The notes beneath the pieces were generated by a model, which had not been told where the DNA came from, made no database searches, and saw nothing but the letters and a program-made list of their open reading frames with translations. This document shows positions 7,985-17,603 of a DNA stretch of 64,000 bases, piece by piece. The DNA comes from Bradyrhizobium sp. MOS002 (GTDB lineage: Bacteria; Pseudomonadota; Alphaproteobacteria; Rhizobiales; Xanthobacteraceae), in contig NZ_PYFX01000001.1 of assembly GCF_003020115.1 (NCBI RefSeq), positions 124,001 to 188,000 on the forward strand, written 5' to 3'. Both the position numbers and the translations under genes were made by a program. Each line of letters starts with the position of its first letter. Within the stretch, counting starts at the first letter, position 1.

Positions 7985-10054
7985 ATGGTTCACGATTCCC
8001 CCGACAATCCGGACGACGCGCGCGCGCGCAAACCCGTGCGCGGCAACGCGCCCGACCTCCCGCCCCAGGAAACGGAAGCGGCGCCGCCCGACCTCGATCC
8101 CGCCACCGCAAGCGGGGACGACGAGGACGATGCACGGCTGCCGGACATCCTGGAAGAGAGCGGCACGGTCGGCGAAGAGCCGCTGGCGACCGGCCACGAG
8201 GCGATCGAACGCGCGGTCCGCCTCGCCCCCACCTCGCCCGGCGTCTACCGCATGCTCAATGCGAATGCCGACGTGCTCTATGTCGGCAAGGCCAAGAACG
8301 TCAAAAAGCGCCTGTCGAACTATGCGCGCCAGAGTGCGCCGCAGCCGGCGCGCATCCTGCGCATGATCGCCGCCACGGTTACCGTGGAAATCATCTCGAC
8401 CCACACCGAGACCGAAGCGCTGCTGCTGGAGGCCAACCTCATCAAGCAGCTGCGGCCACGCTTCAACGTGCAGCTGCGCGACGACAAGTCCTTTCCCTAT
8501 ATCCTGATTACGGGCGATCATTGGGCGCCGCAGATCCTGAAGCATCGCGGCGCGCAGACGCGGCCCGGTCGCTATTTCGGCCCGTTCGCCTCCGCCGGCG
8601 CCGTCAACCGCACCATCACCGCACTTCAGCGGGCGTTCCTGATCCGCTCCTGCACGGATTCCTTCTTCGAGAGCCGCTCGCGGCCCTGCCTGCTCTACCA
8701 GATCCGCCGTTGCGCCGGCCCCTGCACCCGCGAGATCGACTTCCCCGGCTACACGACCCTGGTGCGCGAGGCGAGCGACTTCCTGTCCGGCAAAAGCCAT
8801 GCGGTGAAACAGGAGCTTGCCGCCGAGATGGAGAAGGCCTCCGGCGAGCTCGAATTCGAGAGCGCCGCGCTCTACCGCGACCGCCTCGCTGCGTTGTCCG
8901 CGATCCAGTCGCAGCAAGGCATCAATCCGCGCACGGTGGAAGAGGCCGACGTGTTCGCCATCCACCAGGAGGGCGGCTTCTCCTGCGTCGAGGTGTTCTT
9001 CTTCCGCACCGGGCAGAACTGGGGCAACCGCGCCTATTTCCCGCGCGCCGAGAAGACGTATACGCCGGAAGAGGTGCTCGGCTCCTTCCTCGCCCAGTTC
9101 TATGACGACAAGCCGCCGCCGAGGAACATCCTGCTCTCGCACGAGATCGAGGAGAGCGAGCTGCTCGCCAACGCGCTGTCGATCAAGGCCGCCCGCAAGG
9201 TCGAGGTGTCCACGCCGAAGCGCGGCGAGAAGAAGGAGCTCGTCACCCATGCGCTCACCAACGCGCGCGAGGCCTTAGGCCGCAAGCTCGCGGACACCGC
9301 GACGCAGAGCCGCCTTCTGGACGCCATGGCCACGACCCTGAGCCTGACACATGCACCGAAGCGGATCGAGGTCTACGACAACAGCCACATCCAGGGCACC
9401 AACGCGGTCGGCGCCATGATCGTCGCCGGCCCGGACGGTTTTGTGAAGAACCAGTACCGCAAGTTCAACATCAAGTCGGAGGGTCTGACGCCCGGCGACG
9501 ATTACGGGATGATGCGCGAGGTGCTCGAGCGCCGGTTCAAGCGCCTGATCAATCCACCCGAGGACAGCGCAGCCAAAACCAAGGACGACGACTTCCCGCA
9601 ATGGCCCGATCTCGTGATCATCGACGGCGGCCGCGGCCAGCTCAACGCGGTCCGGGAAATCTTTGCAAATCTCGGCCTGACCCAGGTGGCGCTGATGTCG
9701 GTGGCCAAGGGGCCGGACCGGGATGCCGGCCGCGAGACCCTGTTCATGCCGGAGCGCGAGGCGATCAAGCTGGAGCCGCGCGACCCAGTGCTCTATTTCA
9801 TCCAGCGGCTGCGGGACGAGGCGCACCGCTTCGTCATCGGCTCACACCGCAAGCTGCGTAAGAAGGACATCCGCGAGGCCGGCTTGCAGGAGATTCCGGG
9901 CATCGGTCCGTCACGCAAACGTGCCTTGCTGCATCATTTCGGAACCCTGAAGGAGATCGAACGGGCCTCGATCACCGATCTCGGCAAGGTTCCAGGGGTG
10001 AGCGCCGAGAGCGCCCGCAGGATTTTCGAGTATTTCCATCCCCAGCCGGGGTGA
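7985..10054 (+). CDS. uvrC: Excinuclease ABC subunit C
   Basis: A 689-residue nucleotide-excision-repair nuclease that makes the 3' and 5' incisions around UvrB-bound lesions. In order: an acidic, poorly conserved N-terminal extension of about 75 residues (alphaproteobacterial feature); GIY-YIG nuclease (about 80-155; [15 protein letters not shown]); UVR motif (about 275-305); RNase H-like 5' nuclease domain (from about 460; [21 protein letters not shown]); tandem helix-hairpin-helix at the C-terminus ([25 protein letters not shown]). The frame is intact. It sits 98 bp upstream of pgsA, the classic uvrC-pgsA neighbourhood. Confidence 0.97.
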   Translation: MVHDSPDNPDDARARKPVRGNAPDLPPQETEAAPPDLDPATASGDDEDDARLPDILEESGTVGEEPLATGHEAIERAVRLAPTSPGVYRMLNANADVLYVGKAKNVKKRLSNYARQSAPQPARILRMIAATVTVEIISTHTETEALLLEANLIKQLRPRFNVQLRDDKSFPYILITGDHWAPQILKHRGAQTRPGRYFGPFASAGAVNRTITALQRAFLIRSCTDSFFESRSRPCLLYQIRRCAGPCTREIDFPGYTTLVREASDFLSGKSHAVKQELAAEMEKASGELEFESAALYRDRLAALSAIQSQQGINPRTVEEADVFAIHQEGGFSCVEVFFFRTGQNWGNRAYFPRAEKTYTPEEVLGSFLAQFYDDKPPPRNILLSHEIEESELLANALSIKAARKVEVSTPKRGEKKELVTHALTNAREALGRKLADTATQSRLLDAMATTLSLTHAPKRIEVYDNSHIQGTNAVGAMIVAGPDGFVKNQYRKFNIKSEGLTPGDDYGMMREVLERRFKRLINPPEDSAAKTKDDDFPQWPDLVIIDGGRGQLNAVREIFANLGLTQVALMSVAKGPDRDAGRETLFMPEREAIKLEPRDPVLYFIQRLRDEAHRFVIGSHRKLRKKDIREAGLQEIPGIGPSRKRALLHHFGTLKEIERASITDLGKVPGVSAESARRIFEYFHPQPG

Positions 10055-10152
10055 AATAAAGGGGGGCCGCGGTCATATGGTCGTCGCATCCCGCACCCCA
10101 TTTGGGGAGCGGAACGGTTGACCTTCAGGCTGCAGCGGTATTGGTAGGACGG

Positions 10153-10770
10153 ATGAACATCGTCACGACACGAGGGACGACCAGCCGCGCGATGTCCCTC
10201 CCGAACATCCTGACCTACGGCCGGATCGCTGCGATCCCGGTCGTGGTCGGGTGCATCTACGCACAGTCGATCATGGACGGCCCGCTGTGGCTGCGCTGGG
10301 TCGCGGTCGCCATTTTCATCGCGGCTGCGGTCACCGACTACCTCGACGGCTATTACGCGCGAATCTGGAATCAGCAATCGGCGTTCGGCCGGATGCTCGA
10401 TCCGATCGCCGACAAGCTCCTGGTCGCCTCGTGCCTGCTGATGCTGGCCGCCGACGGCATCATTCACGGCTGGTCGCTGTGGGCCGCCATCGTGATCCTG
10501 TGCCGCGAGATCCTGGTCTCGGGCCTGCGCGAATATCTTGCCGCGCTGCGCGTCAGCGTGCCCGTGACCAAGCTTGCGAAGTGGAAGACGACGGTTCAAC
10601 TCATCGCCATCGGCTTCCTGCTGGCTGGCCCGGCCGGCGATGAGGTGGTGCCCATGGTCTCGATGATCGGGCTGGCGCTGCTCTGGGCCTCGGCGATCCT
10701 CACCATGTACACCGGCTACGACTATTTCGGCGCCGGCATCCATCACCTCATCAAGGAGGATGAGGGATGA
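10153..10770 (+). CDS. pgsA: CDP-diacylglycerol--glycerol-3-phosphate 3-phosphatidyltransferase
   Basis: A 205-residue integral membrane enzyme for the first committed step of phosphatidylglycerol and cardiolipin synthesis. The CDP-alcohol phosphotransferase signature D-x2-D-G-x2-A-R-x8-G-x3-D-x3-D reads DYLDGYYAR, then GRMLDPIADK. Several hydrophobic segments follow. The ATG at 10153 (MNIVTTRG) follows AGGACGG; the open frame extends a further 51 bp upstream without support. It overlaps moaD by 4 bp (ATGA). Confidence 0.93.
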   Translation: MNIVTTRGTTSRAMSLPNILTYGRIAAIPVVVGCIYAQSIMDGPLWLRWVAVAIFIAAAVTDYLDGYYARIWNQQSAFGRMLDPIADKLLVASCLLMLAADGIIHGWSLWAAIVILCREILVSGLREYLAALRVSVPVTKLAKWKTTVQLIAIGFLLAGPAGDEVVPMVSMIGLALLWASAILTMYTGYDYFGAGIHHLIKEDEG

Positions 10771-11018
10771 AGGTGAAGTACTTCGCCTGGGTGCGCGAGC
10801 GCGTCGGCAAGGCCGAGGAGACGATCGAGCCGCCCGCGACCGTGCGCACCGTGGAGGATCTGATCGCCTGGCTGTCCGGCCAAAGCGAAGCTTACGCCTA
10901 CGCGTTCGAGAAGCCGAAGGTGATCCGCGCCGCGATCGACCATGCCCACGTCAAGTCGGACGCCGCGATCGCGGGCGCCCGCGAGATCGCGTTCTTCCCG
11001 CCGATGACCGGCGGCTAG
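10767..11018 (+). CDS. moaD: Molybdopterin synthase sulfur-carrier subunit MoaD
   Basis: An 83-residue ubiquitin-like sulfur carrier. The C-terminus FFPPMTGG ends in the Gly-Gly that is adenylated and thiocarboxylated. It donates sulfur to convert precursor Z (cPMP) into molybdopterin. It starts inside the pgsA stop codon and is followed after 3 bp by moaE, its heterotetramer partner, so the two are translated together. Confidence 0.95.
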   Translation: MKVKYFAWVRERVGKAEETIEPPATVRTVEDLIAWLSGQSEAYAYAFEKPKVIRAAIDHAHVKSDAAIAGAREIAFFPPMTGG

Positions 11019-11021
11019 ACC

Positions 11022-11498
11022 ATGCCCGTCACCACCTGCCCCGTCACCATCCGTATCCAGCAAGACGATTTCGACATCGCCCGCGAGATCGCGGTGCTGA
11101 CCGGGAACCGCACTGACATCGGTGCGGTCGTGAGCTTTTCCGGCATCTGCCGCGGCGACGAGGACAGCGCGAAGATCGCCGCGCTCTCGCTCGAGCATTA
11201 TCCCGGCATGGCCGAGGAAGAGATCAGGCGCCATGCCGACGAGGCCACCTCGCGCTGGCCTCTCAACGGCGTCACGGTGATCCATCGCGTCGGCCGGTTC
11301 ATGCCCGGCCAGAACATCGTGCTGGTGCTGACCGCCTCGCAGCACCGCCAGGTAGCGTTCCAAGCAGCCGAGTTCCTGATGGATTATCTCAAGACCAACG
11401 CACCGTTCTGGAAGAAGGAAGAGAGCGCCACCGGCACCGGCTGGGTCGAGGCCCAGGCCCGCGACGACGAAGCCGCCGCGCGCTGGGCCCGACGCTGA
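11022..11498 (+). CDS. moaE: Molybdopterin synthase catalytic subunit MoaE
   Basis: A 158-residue large subunit of MPT synthase. Recognisable elements are VVSFSGICRG, LEHYPGMAEEEI, the V-I-H-R-V-G-R segment, and the late lysines in WKKEES that contact the MoaD tail and substrate. It adds two sulfurs to cPMP with MoaD. Length fits the family (about 150). The TGA overlaps the ATG of prmB by one base, so uvrC-pgsA-moaDE-prmB may form a run of core genes. Confidence 0.95.
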   Translation: MPVTTCPVTIRIQQDDFDIAREIAVLTGNRTDIGAVVSFSGICRGDEDSAKIAALSLEHYPGMAEEEIRRHADEATSRWPLNGVTVIHRVGRFMPGQNIVLVLTASQHRQVAFQAAEFLMDYLKTNAPFWKKEESATGTGWVEAQARDDEAAARWARR

Positions 11499-12457
11499 TG
11501 GCAGCAACATCCAAAAAGACCGTGCGCGGCCGCGCCGCGCCAAAGCTCGCGAAACTGGGCCGCGGCGAGCTTCTCACGCTGATCGATTTCGTCCGTTATG
11601 CGGTGAGCCGCTTCAATGAGGCCAGGCTCGCCTTTGCCCATGGCACGCCCGATCCGGTCGCGGAAGCGGCCTTCCTGGTCTGTGAAGCCCTGCATCTGCA
11701 TCCCGAGCAGTTCGAGATTTTTGCCAACGCGCGCGTCACGACCGCCGAGGGCAGGACCATCATCGATCTCATCCACCAGCGGGTCACCACGCGCAAACCG
11801 GCCGCTTATCTCGTCAACAAGATCTACATGCGCGGCCTGCCGTTCTATGTCGACGAGCGCGTCATCGTTCCGCGCTCCTTCATCGGTGAGCTCTTGGAGT
11901 CGCATTTCGGTGGCGACGGCGAAGCCGGCTCGCTGATCGACGATCCCAGCGCCGTCGAGCGCGTGCTCGATCTCTGCACGGGATCGGGATGCCTCGCGAT
12001 CCTCGCCGCGCATCATTTTCCGAACGCCACGATCGATGCCGTCGATATCTCCAAGGGCGCGATCGACGTCGCCAAACGAAATGTCGGCGAATACGGGCTC
12101 GATGACCGGATCAGCCTGCATCGTGGCGACCTGTTCGCCCCGCTCGGTGACACCAAATACGACCTGATCATCACCAACCCGCCTTATGTCGACGCTGAAG
12201 GCATGGCGGCGTTGCCGCCGGAGTGCCGGGCCGAGCCGAAGCTCGCCTTCGACGGCGGTGCCGACGGTCTCGACGTGGTGCGTCGGATCCTGCGCGATGC
12301 GCCCGACCACCTGACGCCGGATGGTGGGCTGATCTGCGAGATTGGCCGCGGCCGCGAACTGGTCGACGAGGCCTTTCCTGAACTGCCGCTGCTCTGGCTC
12401 GACACCGAGGATTCCGAGGGCGAAGTGTTCTGGATCGCCGCAGCCGATCTCGGCTGA
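11498..12457 (+). CDS. prmB: Ribosomal protein L3 N5-glutamine methyltransferase
   Basis: A 319-residue SAM-dependent protein methyltransferase of the HemK/PrmC superfamily. The N-terminal helical domain contains FIGELLESHF. The Rossmann domain has VLDLCTGSGCLAI (motif I) and the catalytic NPPY at about residue 227 (IITNPPYVDAEGM). The YVDERVIVPRS segment and the extended E-x-x-P-E-x-x-AEPKLAFDGG region favour PrmB over PrmC. PrmB methylates L3 Gln150 in E. coli and aids 50S assembly. Confidence 0.88.
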   Translation: MAATSKKTVRGRAAPKLAKLGRGELLTLIDFVRYAVSRFNEARLAFAHGTPDPVAEAAFLVCEALHLHPEQFEIFANARVTTAEGRTIIDLIHQRVTTRKPAAYLVNKIYMRGLPFYVDERVIVPRSFIGELLESHFGGDGEAGSLIDDPSAVERVLDLCTGSGCLAILAAHHFPNATIDAVDISKGAIDVAKRNVGEYGLDDRISLHRGDLFAPLGDTKYDLIITNPPYVDAEGMAALPPECRAEPKLAFDGGADGLDVVRRILRDAPDHLTPDGGLICEIGRGRELVDEAFPELPLLWLDTEDSEGEVFWIAAADLG

Positions 12458-12547
12458 TCCATCACGGCGGGCAGACCTCGTCGGAACAAGTCAAATACCG
12501 CCACGTTCATCCCCCGACGAATTTTCTCGCACTCGGAGGATAACCGC

Positions 12548-13159
12548 ATGCTTGCGCCATCGGGGGAATTGCTGCGCGCCGGCGTCGCGCTCAAGCTCAA
12601 CCATCTCAAGCGCGCCGCCCAGTCCTATGCCCGTGACCGGAGCAATCAAGCCACGGGGCGCATGACCTCGTATGCGGCTGCGGCCGGACTGCTCGCGGTT
12701 GCGGGTTTGTTCGTCGTCGCAGCCTTCTTCGTCGGCCTGATCGCGCTGTACCGCTGGATTGCAATCCATTACGGGCAATTCTGGGGGTTCGGCGCCGTCG
12801 GCGGCGTGCTCCTGGTCCTGGCCGCGGCCTGCGCCGGCGTGGCCATGGCTCAGATGAAGCGCAAGACCAAGCCGATCGTACCGCTCGCCAGCCGCCTGCG
12901 CGTGGCGATCGCCACCCCGCGCATCCCGCGCGGAACGGTGAAGCAGGCGGTGAAAGAGGTCGCGACGACAATTCCCCTGGCGCCGCTCGCGCCGGGCGAA
13001 CGCGGCCATGACCGAGGACATGAACCAGGACATGGCGGCAGCACGCGGCCGGCCAGGTCCAACCGGCCCGTGCAACTCGGGCTGATGCTCGCGGCCGTTG
13101 GGCTGGTCGGGCTCACGGCAGCGCACCGGCGGCGTCACGGCCACGGAGCGGAGACCTGA
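12548..13159 (+). CDS. Membrane protein of the holin-X / DUF1469 type
   Basis: A 203-residue protein. A soluble N-terminal stretch (about 1-45) precedes two strongly hydrophobic segments (about 46-70 and 78-102), the usual layout of the putative holin-X superfamily (DUF1469). A basic tail with a final weak hydrophobic segment near 178-192 ends in a His/Arg-rich terminus. The function of these proteins is not established, despite the holin name. It is followed 2 bp later by a YihY/BrkB protein, suggesting an envelope-related operon. Confidence 0.7.
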   Translation: MLAPSGELLRAGVALKLNHLKRAAQSYARDRSNQATGRMTSYAAAAGLLAVAGLFVVAAFFVGLIALYRWIAIHYGQFWGFGAVGGVLLVLAAACAGVAMAQMKRKTKPIVPLASRLRVAIATPRIPRGTVKQAVKEVATTIPLAPLAPGERGHDRGHEPGHGGSTRPARSNRPVQLGLMLAAVGLVGLTAAHRRRHGHGAET

Positions 13160-13161
13160 AA

Positions 13162-14289
13162 ATGCGTATGCGGCGCGCCGAGCACCTCGACAGCTGGCTG
13201 TTAGTGGCAGCCACGACCGTGTTCGTGCTCACCGCAGAACGATATTTCCAGGATTCTGGGATCCAGCCAGGACCTCCGCAGGACCACCGTAACGGCGAGG
13301 CGAATTCTCCGGAAACGGGCCCGGCGCGCGCAGCCACGCAGCCCGGCCGCGGCCGCCGCGCGAAAAGCCCGTTCGCGATCCCCTTGGCAGGCTGGAAGGA
13401 CATCCTCTGGCGCACCTATCAGCGCATCGATGACGATCGCCTGCTCGCAACCGCCGGCGGCGTCGTCTTTTTCGGACTGCTCGCGATCTTTCCCGCTGTG
13501 ACCGCGCTGGTCTCGTCCTACGGCCTGTTCGCCGATCCCTCCACGATCAGCTCCAACCTCCAGACGTTGGCGACGATGCTGCCAGAGGGCTCGTTCCAGA
13601 TCGTCGAGGAGCAGATTGGGCGGGTGGTGTCGAATGGCAGTACAGCCCTCGGCGCCACCTTCCTGTTCGGACTCGTACTTGCGATCTGGAGCGCCAATGC
13701 CGGCGTCAAAGCGATTTTCGATGCCCTCAACGTCGCCTATGAGGAACGCGAGAAGCGCAGCTTCATCAAGCTGAACCTGACGTCGCTGGCCTTCACAATT
13801 GGCGGCATCGCAGCCCTCCTGGTGATGGTCGGCACCGTGGTCGCCTTTCCGCTCGCGCTCAACCATCTTGGGCTCGCACCCGAAAGCAAGCTGATCGTGG
13901 CGCTGGCGCGATGGCCGCTGCTGCTCGTCATCCTGCTGGCTGCACTCGCCATCCTCTACCGCTTCGCGCCCAGCCGCGACGCGCCGCGCTGGCAATGGCT
14001 GAGCATCGGCGCGGTGACGGCCGCGATCCTCTGGATCGCCGGCTCGGCGCTGCTGTCCTGGTATCTCTCGGAATTCGCCAATTACAACGCGACCTACGGC
14101 TCGCTCGGCGCTGCGATCGGCTTGATGATGTGGATGTGGATGTCGGCCATCGTCATCATGTTCGGGGCCGAGCTGAATTCGGAGATCGAACGGCAGACCC
14201 TGCGCGACACGACCACCGGGGCGCCCAGGCCGCTTGGCACCCGCGAGGCCGTCTCGGCCGACACGGTCGGCGCTGCGGCGCCATCCTGA
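13162..14289 (+). CDS. YihY/BrkB family inner-membrane protein
   Basis: A 375-residue polytopic membrane protein. The YihY core starts after about 75 residues (FAIPLAGWKDILWRTYQRID) with the signature LLATAGGVVFFGLLAIFPAV. There are about six membrane segments, including FSANAGVK-type (IWSANAGVKAIFDALNVAYE) and LSWYLSEFANYNATYGSLGA-type motifs near the end. Once called RNase BN, the family is now considered a transporter-like or envelope protein of unknown substrate. The N-terminal extension has an isolated hydrophobic segment (about 10-25). The start at 13162 lies 2 bp after the upstream stop. Confidence 0.85.
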   Translation: MRMRRAEHLDSWLLVAATTVFVLTAERYFQDSGIQPGPPQDHRNGEANSPETGPARAATQPGRGRRAKSPFAIPLAGWKDILWRTYQRIDDDRLLATAGGVVFFGLLAIFPAVTALVSSYGLFADPSTISSNLQTLATMLPEGSFQIVEEQIGRVVSNGSTALGATFLFGLVLAIWSANAGVKAIFDALNVAYEEREKRSFIKLNLTSLAFTIGGIAALLVMVGTVVAFPLALNHLGLAPESKLIVALARWPLLLVILLAALAILYRFAPSRDAPRWQWLSIGAVTAAILWIAGSALLSWYLSEFANYNATYGSLGAAIGLMMWMWMSAIVIMFGAELNSEIERQTLRDTTTGAPRPLGTREAVSADTVGAAAPS

Positions 14290-14431
14290 CTCCGAGATCG
14301 GGCCGCTATCCCCTCGAATCAACAATGATGTTAAGGTCATGCCGCTTGGGGGAGCATGCGGCGTGACGGGTTCGAAACGCCACCCGTGTTTTCCCGGTCA
14401 AGCAGTCAGCTCTTGAGGCGTAGCGCGCGGC

Positions 14432-15907
14432 ATGATTCGTATTTCGACGATCTTCATCGCCATCTGCATGGTTCTGGTCGCCGCCTCGCTCGGGCTCGTG
14501 CTCTACGCGGTCGCCGGGATCAGCGGAACCGAATCCGCGATCGTGGCGCTGACGGCGCTGACCTTCCTGATCCTCTACAATGCAGTGTCGATGCGACTGC
14601 GCGACCGCAGCGACGTCGGCGGCCAGATCGCCGATCTTTCACGCGGCACCGCCGACCTCGCCCGCCAGGTCGCCGAGTTCGGCCGCCGGCTTGCCACGAT
14701 CGAAGCACGCATCGCCTCCTCCAATTCGGCCAATTCCGACCGTATCCAGTCGGTGGTCGGCGAGATCAACGAGCTCGGCGGATTGGTCAGGCAGCTCGCC
14801 ACCACCGTGTCGGCCCATGAAGATCTAATGGCCGGCAACGCGCCGGTGCCGGCCACCGCTCCGGTCGCAAGGCAGGAGCCGGATGCGCCGCTCGACCTGA
14901 TGGCGCCGTTCGAGGAGGAGCGGCCGGCTGCCCCTCCCCCGGCGCCCACGCCGCCGCCACGTCCGGCAGCACCGGCAATCCAGACCCAGACCGCCAATCC
15001 GGTTCAGGCCGCGAACGGCCGCAACCAGACCCAATTGCTGGCGACGCTCCGCAACGCGATCGACGAGAACCGCATCGACATCTTCCTCCAACCGATGGTG
15101 ACGCTGCCGCAGCGCAAGGTCCGCTTCTACGAGGCCGTGACGCGCCTGCGCGACGAGCGTGACCAGTTGGTCGCGGCCGAGGAGTTCATCAGCATCGCGG
15201 AGGCCTCCGGCCTGATCGGGCGCATCGACAACATGGTGATGCTGCGCTGCGTGCAGGTGCTGCGACGCCTGATGGTACGCAACAAGGAGGTCGGCGTGTT
15301 CTGCAACGTCGCGGCTTCCACGCTCGGCAATTCCACCACCTTCGCACAATACCTCGATTTCCTCGAAGCCAACCGCGCGCTGGCGCCCTCGCTGGTGCTG
15401 GAATTCAAGCAATCGACCTTCCGCAATCTCGGCCCGGCCGAGACCGAGAATCTCGCCGCGCTCGCCCAGCGCGGCTTCCGTTTCTCGATCGACCATGTCA
15501 CCGATTTGCGTATCGAACCCCGCGAGCTTGCCGATCGCGGCGTGCGCTTCATCAAGGTGCCGGCCTCGCTCCTGCTCGACCCCAGGCAGGCTTCGGCCTC
15601 GGACATCCACCCTTCAGACCTCTCCGATCTTCTCGGCCGCTTCGGCATCGATCTGATCGCCGAGCGGATCGAGGGCGAGCGCGCCGTGATCGACCTGCTC
15701 GACTATGACGTGCGGTTCGGCCAGGGGTTCCTGTTCGCGCCGCCCCGGCCATTGCGGCCGGAGGGGTCATCTGCTACCGCCGCGCCGAACCAGGCACAGG
15801 ACACTCAGGGATCCAATGGCTCCGGCACACCCAGCTCAGCCGCAACGTCGGCTGCGTCTCCGCCACAGCGCGTCACCGGCAACGCCGCGCTCGCGCGCCG
15901 CATCTGA
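14432..15907 (+). CDS. Membrane-anchored, degenerate EAL-domain protein
   Basis: A 491-residue protein. Two N-terminal membrane segments (about 5-28 and 33-52), a coiled-coil-like region (about 60-130), a Pro/Ala-rich linker (about 140-195), and an EAL fold (about 200-430). Catalytic motifs are altered. EAL reads EAV (Glu234). The Asn in CNVAAS (292), Glu in LVLEFKQ (324) and Lys in FIKVPAS (375) are kept. The DDFG loop is replaced by IDHV (353-356), so one metal-binding Asp is lost. It is therefore more likely a c-di-GMP receptor or scaffold than a phosphodiesterase. This inference rests on motif reading only. Confidence 0.82.
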   Translation: MIRISTIFIAICMVLVAASLGLVLYAVAGISGTESAIVALTALTFLILYNAVSMRLRDRSDVGGQIADLSRGTADLARQVAEFGRRLATIEARIASSNSANSDRIQSVVGEINELGGLVRQLATTVSAHEDLMAGNAPVPATAPVARQEPDAPLDLMAPFEEERPAAPPPAPTPPPRPAAPAIQTQTANPVQAANGRNQTQLLATLRNAIDENRIDIFLQPMVTLPQRKVRFYEAVTRLRDERDQLVAAEEFISIAEASGLIGRIDNMVMLRCVQVLRRLMVRNKEVGVFCNVAASTLGNSTTFAQYLDFLEANRALAPSLVLEFKQSTFRNLGPAETENLAALAQRGFRFSIDHVTDLRIEPRELADRGVRFIKVPASLLLDPRQASASDIHPSDLSDLLGRFGIDLIAERIEGERAVIDLLDYDVRFGQGFLFAPPRPLRPEGSSATAAPNQAQDTQGSNGSGTPSSAATSAASPPQRVTGNAALARRI

Positions 15908-15922
15908 TCGGCCGCGCGCATC

Positions 15923-16777
15923 ATGACCACGCTGCATTTCGCTGAAAGCCTGCGTGAACTCGTGGCGGGCGTGGACGTCGTGCTCAGCGACATCTGGGGC
16001 GTGGTCCATAACGGCCTCGAATCCTTCCCCGAAGCCTGCGAGGCGCTGCACACCTATCGCAGCCGCGGCGGTACGGTCATCCTGATCACCAACGCGCCGC
16101 GCCCGGCCGACTCCGTGCAGCGGCAATTGCGCAAGCTTGGCGTGGCCGACGAGACGTATGATGCGATCGTGTCTTCAGGCGATCTGACGCGGCTCTATGT
16201 CGCCGACCATCCCGGCCGCAAGATGTTCTGGCTCGGCCCCGAGCGCGACAACTCGATCTACCGCGGCCTCGATGCGGTGACCGCGCCGCTGGAGGAGGCA
16301 GATTACATCGTCTGCACCGGTCTCTATGACGACGAGACCGAGACGGCCGAAGACTATCGCGGCATGATGCTGAAGGCGCGCGAGCGCAAGCTGACGCTGG
16401 TCTGCGCCAACCCCGACATCGTGGTGGAAAAAGGCGACCGCCTGATCTATTGCGCCGGCGCGATCGCGGAGCTCTATCGCGAAATCGGCGGCGAGGTGAT
16501 CTTCTACGGCAAGCCGCACCGGCCGATCTACGAGCGCGCGATGGCGCTCGCCGGCGAACGCCAGGGCCACCAGATCGACCGCAAAAAAGTGCTCGCGATC
16601 GGCGATTCCGTCCGGACCGACCTCACCGGCGCGCGCGAGTTCGGCATCGATTGCCTGTTCGTGACCCGTGGCATCCATGCCGAGGAGTTCGAGGGTCTCG
16701 ACCAGCTCGACCCGGCTTCGGTGCTGGAATTGTTCGGCCATCCGCCGAAGGCGCTGATGCGCGAACTGAAGTGGTGA
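15923..16777 (+). CDS. HAD-superfamily class IIA hydrolase (TIGR01459 type)
   Basis: A 284-residue NagD-like phosphatase. The nucleophile motif is VVLSDIWGVVHNG: first Asp present, but the second position is Trp rather than Asp, as is usual for this subfamily. Motif II is in LITNAPRP, the Lys in FYGKPHRPIY, and motif IV in LAIGDSVRTDLTGA. Substrate is unknown; relatives dephosphorylate sugar or nucleotide phosphates. It lies 15 bp after the EAL-like gene, so the two are probably co-transcribed. Confidence 0.88.
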   Translation: MTTLHFAESLRELVAGVDVVLSDIWGVVHNGLESFPEACEALHTYRSRGGTVILITNAPRPADSVQRQLRKLGVADETYDAIVSSGDLTRLYVADHPGRKMFWLGPERDNSIYRGLDAVTAPLEEADYIVCTGLYDDETETAEDYRGMMLKARERKLTLVCANPDIVVEKGDRLIYCAGAIAELYREIGGEVIFYGKPHRPIYERAMALAGERQGHQIDRKKVLAIGDSVRTDLTGAREFGIDCLFVTRGIHAEEFEGLDQLDPASVLELFGHPPKALMRELKW

Positions 16778-16829
16778 TGGCTACGGCTTGAAACGTCGCG
16801 GCTTAGACCAATTGCTCAGCGATAGACGT

Positions 16830-16952
16830 CGTCATGGCCGGGCATAGCCGGCCGTAGGACGGCGTCGCTCTCGCCCGCCTACGCCCCGGCCATCCACGCG
16901 TTCCTTTGCAGCTCCAAGAACGTGGATGCCCGGGACAAGCCCGGGCATGACG
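16830..16952. repeat. Intergenic palindromic repeat, CGTCATGGCCGGGC family
   Basis: The left end reads CGTCATGGCCGGGC and the right end GCCCGGGCATGACG, giving an imperfect long hairpin with internal palindromes (TGCCCGGGACAAGCCCGGGCA). It lies between the convergent HAD and CheY-like genes. The remaining bases from 16778 to 16978 hold no ORF. Confidence 0.8.
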
Positions 16953-16978
16953 ATCTTGATGAAAGCGGCAGGAGCGCC

Positions 16979-17374
16979 TTACGCGCTCGCCATGTCCGGG
17001 AAGACCGCCTCGATCTTGGTCTTCAACGTCGCGGCGTTGAATGGCTTGACGATGTAGTTGTTCACGCCGGCCTTCTTCGCCGCGATCACGTTCTCGGTCT
17101 TCGATTCGGCCGTGATCATGATGAAGGGCGTGGTGGCGAGGTTCGGATCCGCGCGCACTTCACGCAGCAGGTCGTAACCCGTCATCGGCTCCATGTTCCA
17201 GTCGGAAATCACGAGCCCGTACTTCTTGCCGCGCATCTTGTTCAGCGCTGCCGAACCGTCGCTTGCATCATCGATATTCTCGAAGCCAAGCTGCTTCAGG
17301 AGGTTCCTGATGATACGGATCATGGTGCTGTAGTCATCAACCACCAGAACCGACATCGACAAATCAACCGCCAT
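16979..17374 (-). CDS. Stand-alone CheY-like response regulator
   Basis: A 131-residue single receiver domain. Acidic pair Asp13-Asp14 (VLVVDDYSTM), phospho-acceptor Asp58 (LVISDWNMEPM), Thr88 (IMITAES) and Lys110 (YIVKPFN) are all present, so it should be phosphorylatable. No output domain is attached. The ATG at 17374 has GGGGGAG 5 bp upstream; the open frame beyond is unsupported. The DWNMEPMTGYDLL segment resembles chemotaxis CheY. No che genes are nearby, so its kinase is unknown. Confidence 0.9.
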   Translation of the reverse strand: MAVDLSMSVLVVDDYSTMIRIIRNLLKQLGFENIDDASDGSAALNKMRGKKYGLVISDWNMEPMTGYDLLREVRADPNLATTPFIMITAESKTENVIAAKKAGVNNYIVKPFNAATLKTKIEAVFPDMASA

Positions 17375-17603
17375 CTCGACTCCCCCAACGCAAACCCAGG
17401 AAATATTTACAATCGGACCAGCCGGGCCGGAGCCCCGCGGTTCCATGCCCAAGGACTAGCACCAAGGCGTTAAACAGCGCGTTAACTGGGAACGCCCCCG
17501 GTGGACTGAAATCGCTTTCGATGCGGCCGCCCCTCCCGCTTGACTTCATCCGGCCCGTCGCGCCACGGTCCCGGCCGGTCCCGCCGGTTCGAGAATTCCC
17601 CTG

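Noticed and set aside
7985..8210. Possible separate small gene at the acidic N-terminus of uvrC
   Set aside because: It is continuous with the GIY-YIG domain without a stop, and N-terminal acidic extensions are common in alphaproteobacterial UvrC.
12548..13159. Prophage holin, suggesting a phage remnant
   Set aside because: The holin-X/DUF1469 label is historical. No lysin, structural or integrase gene is nearby, and base composition matches the core genome.
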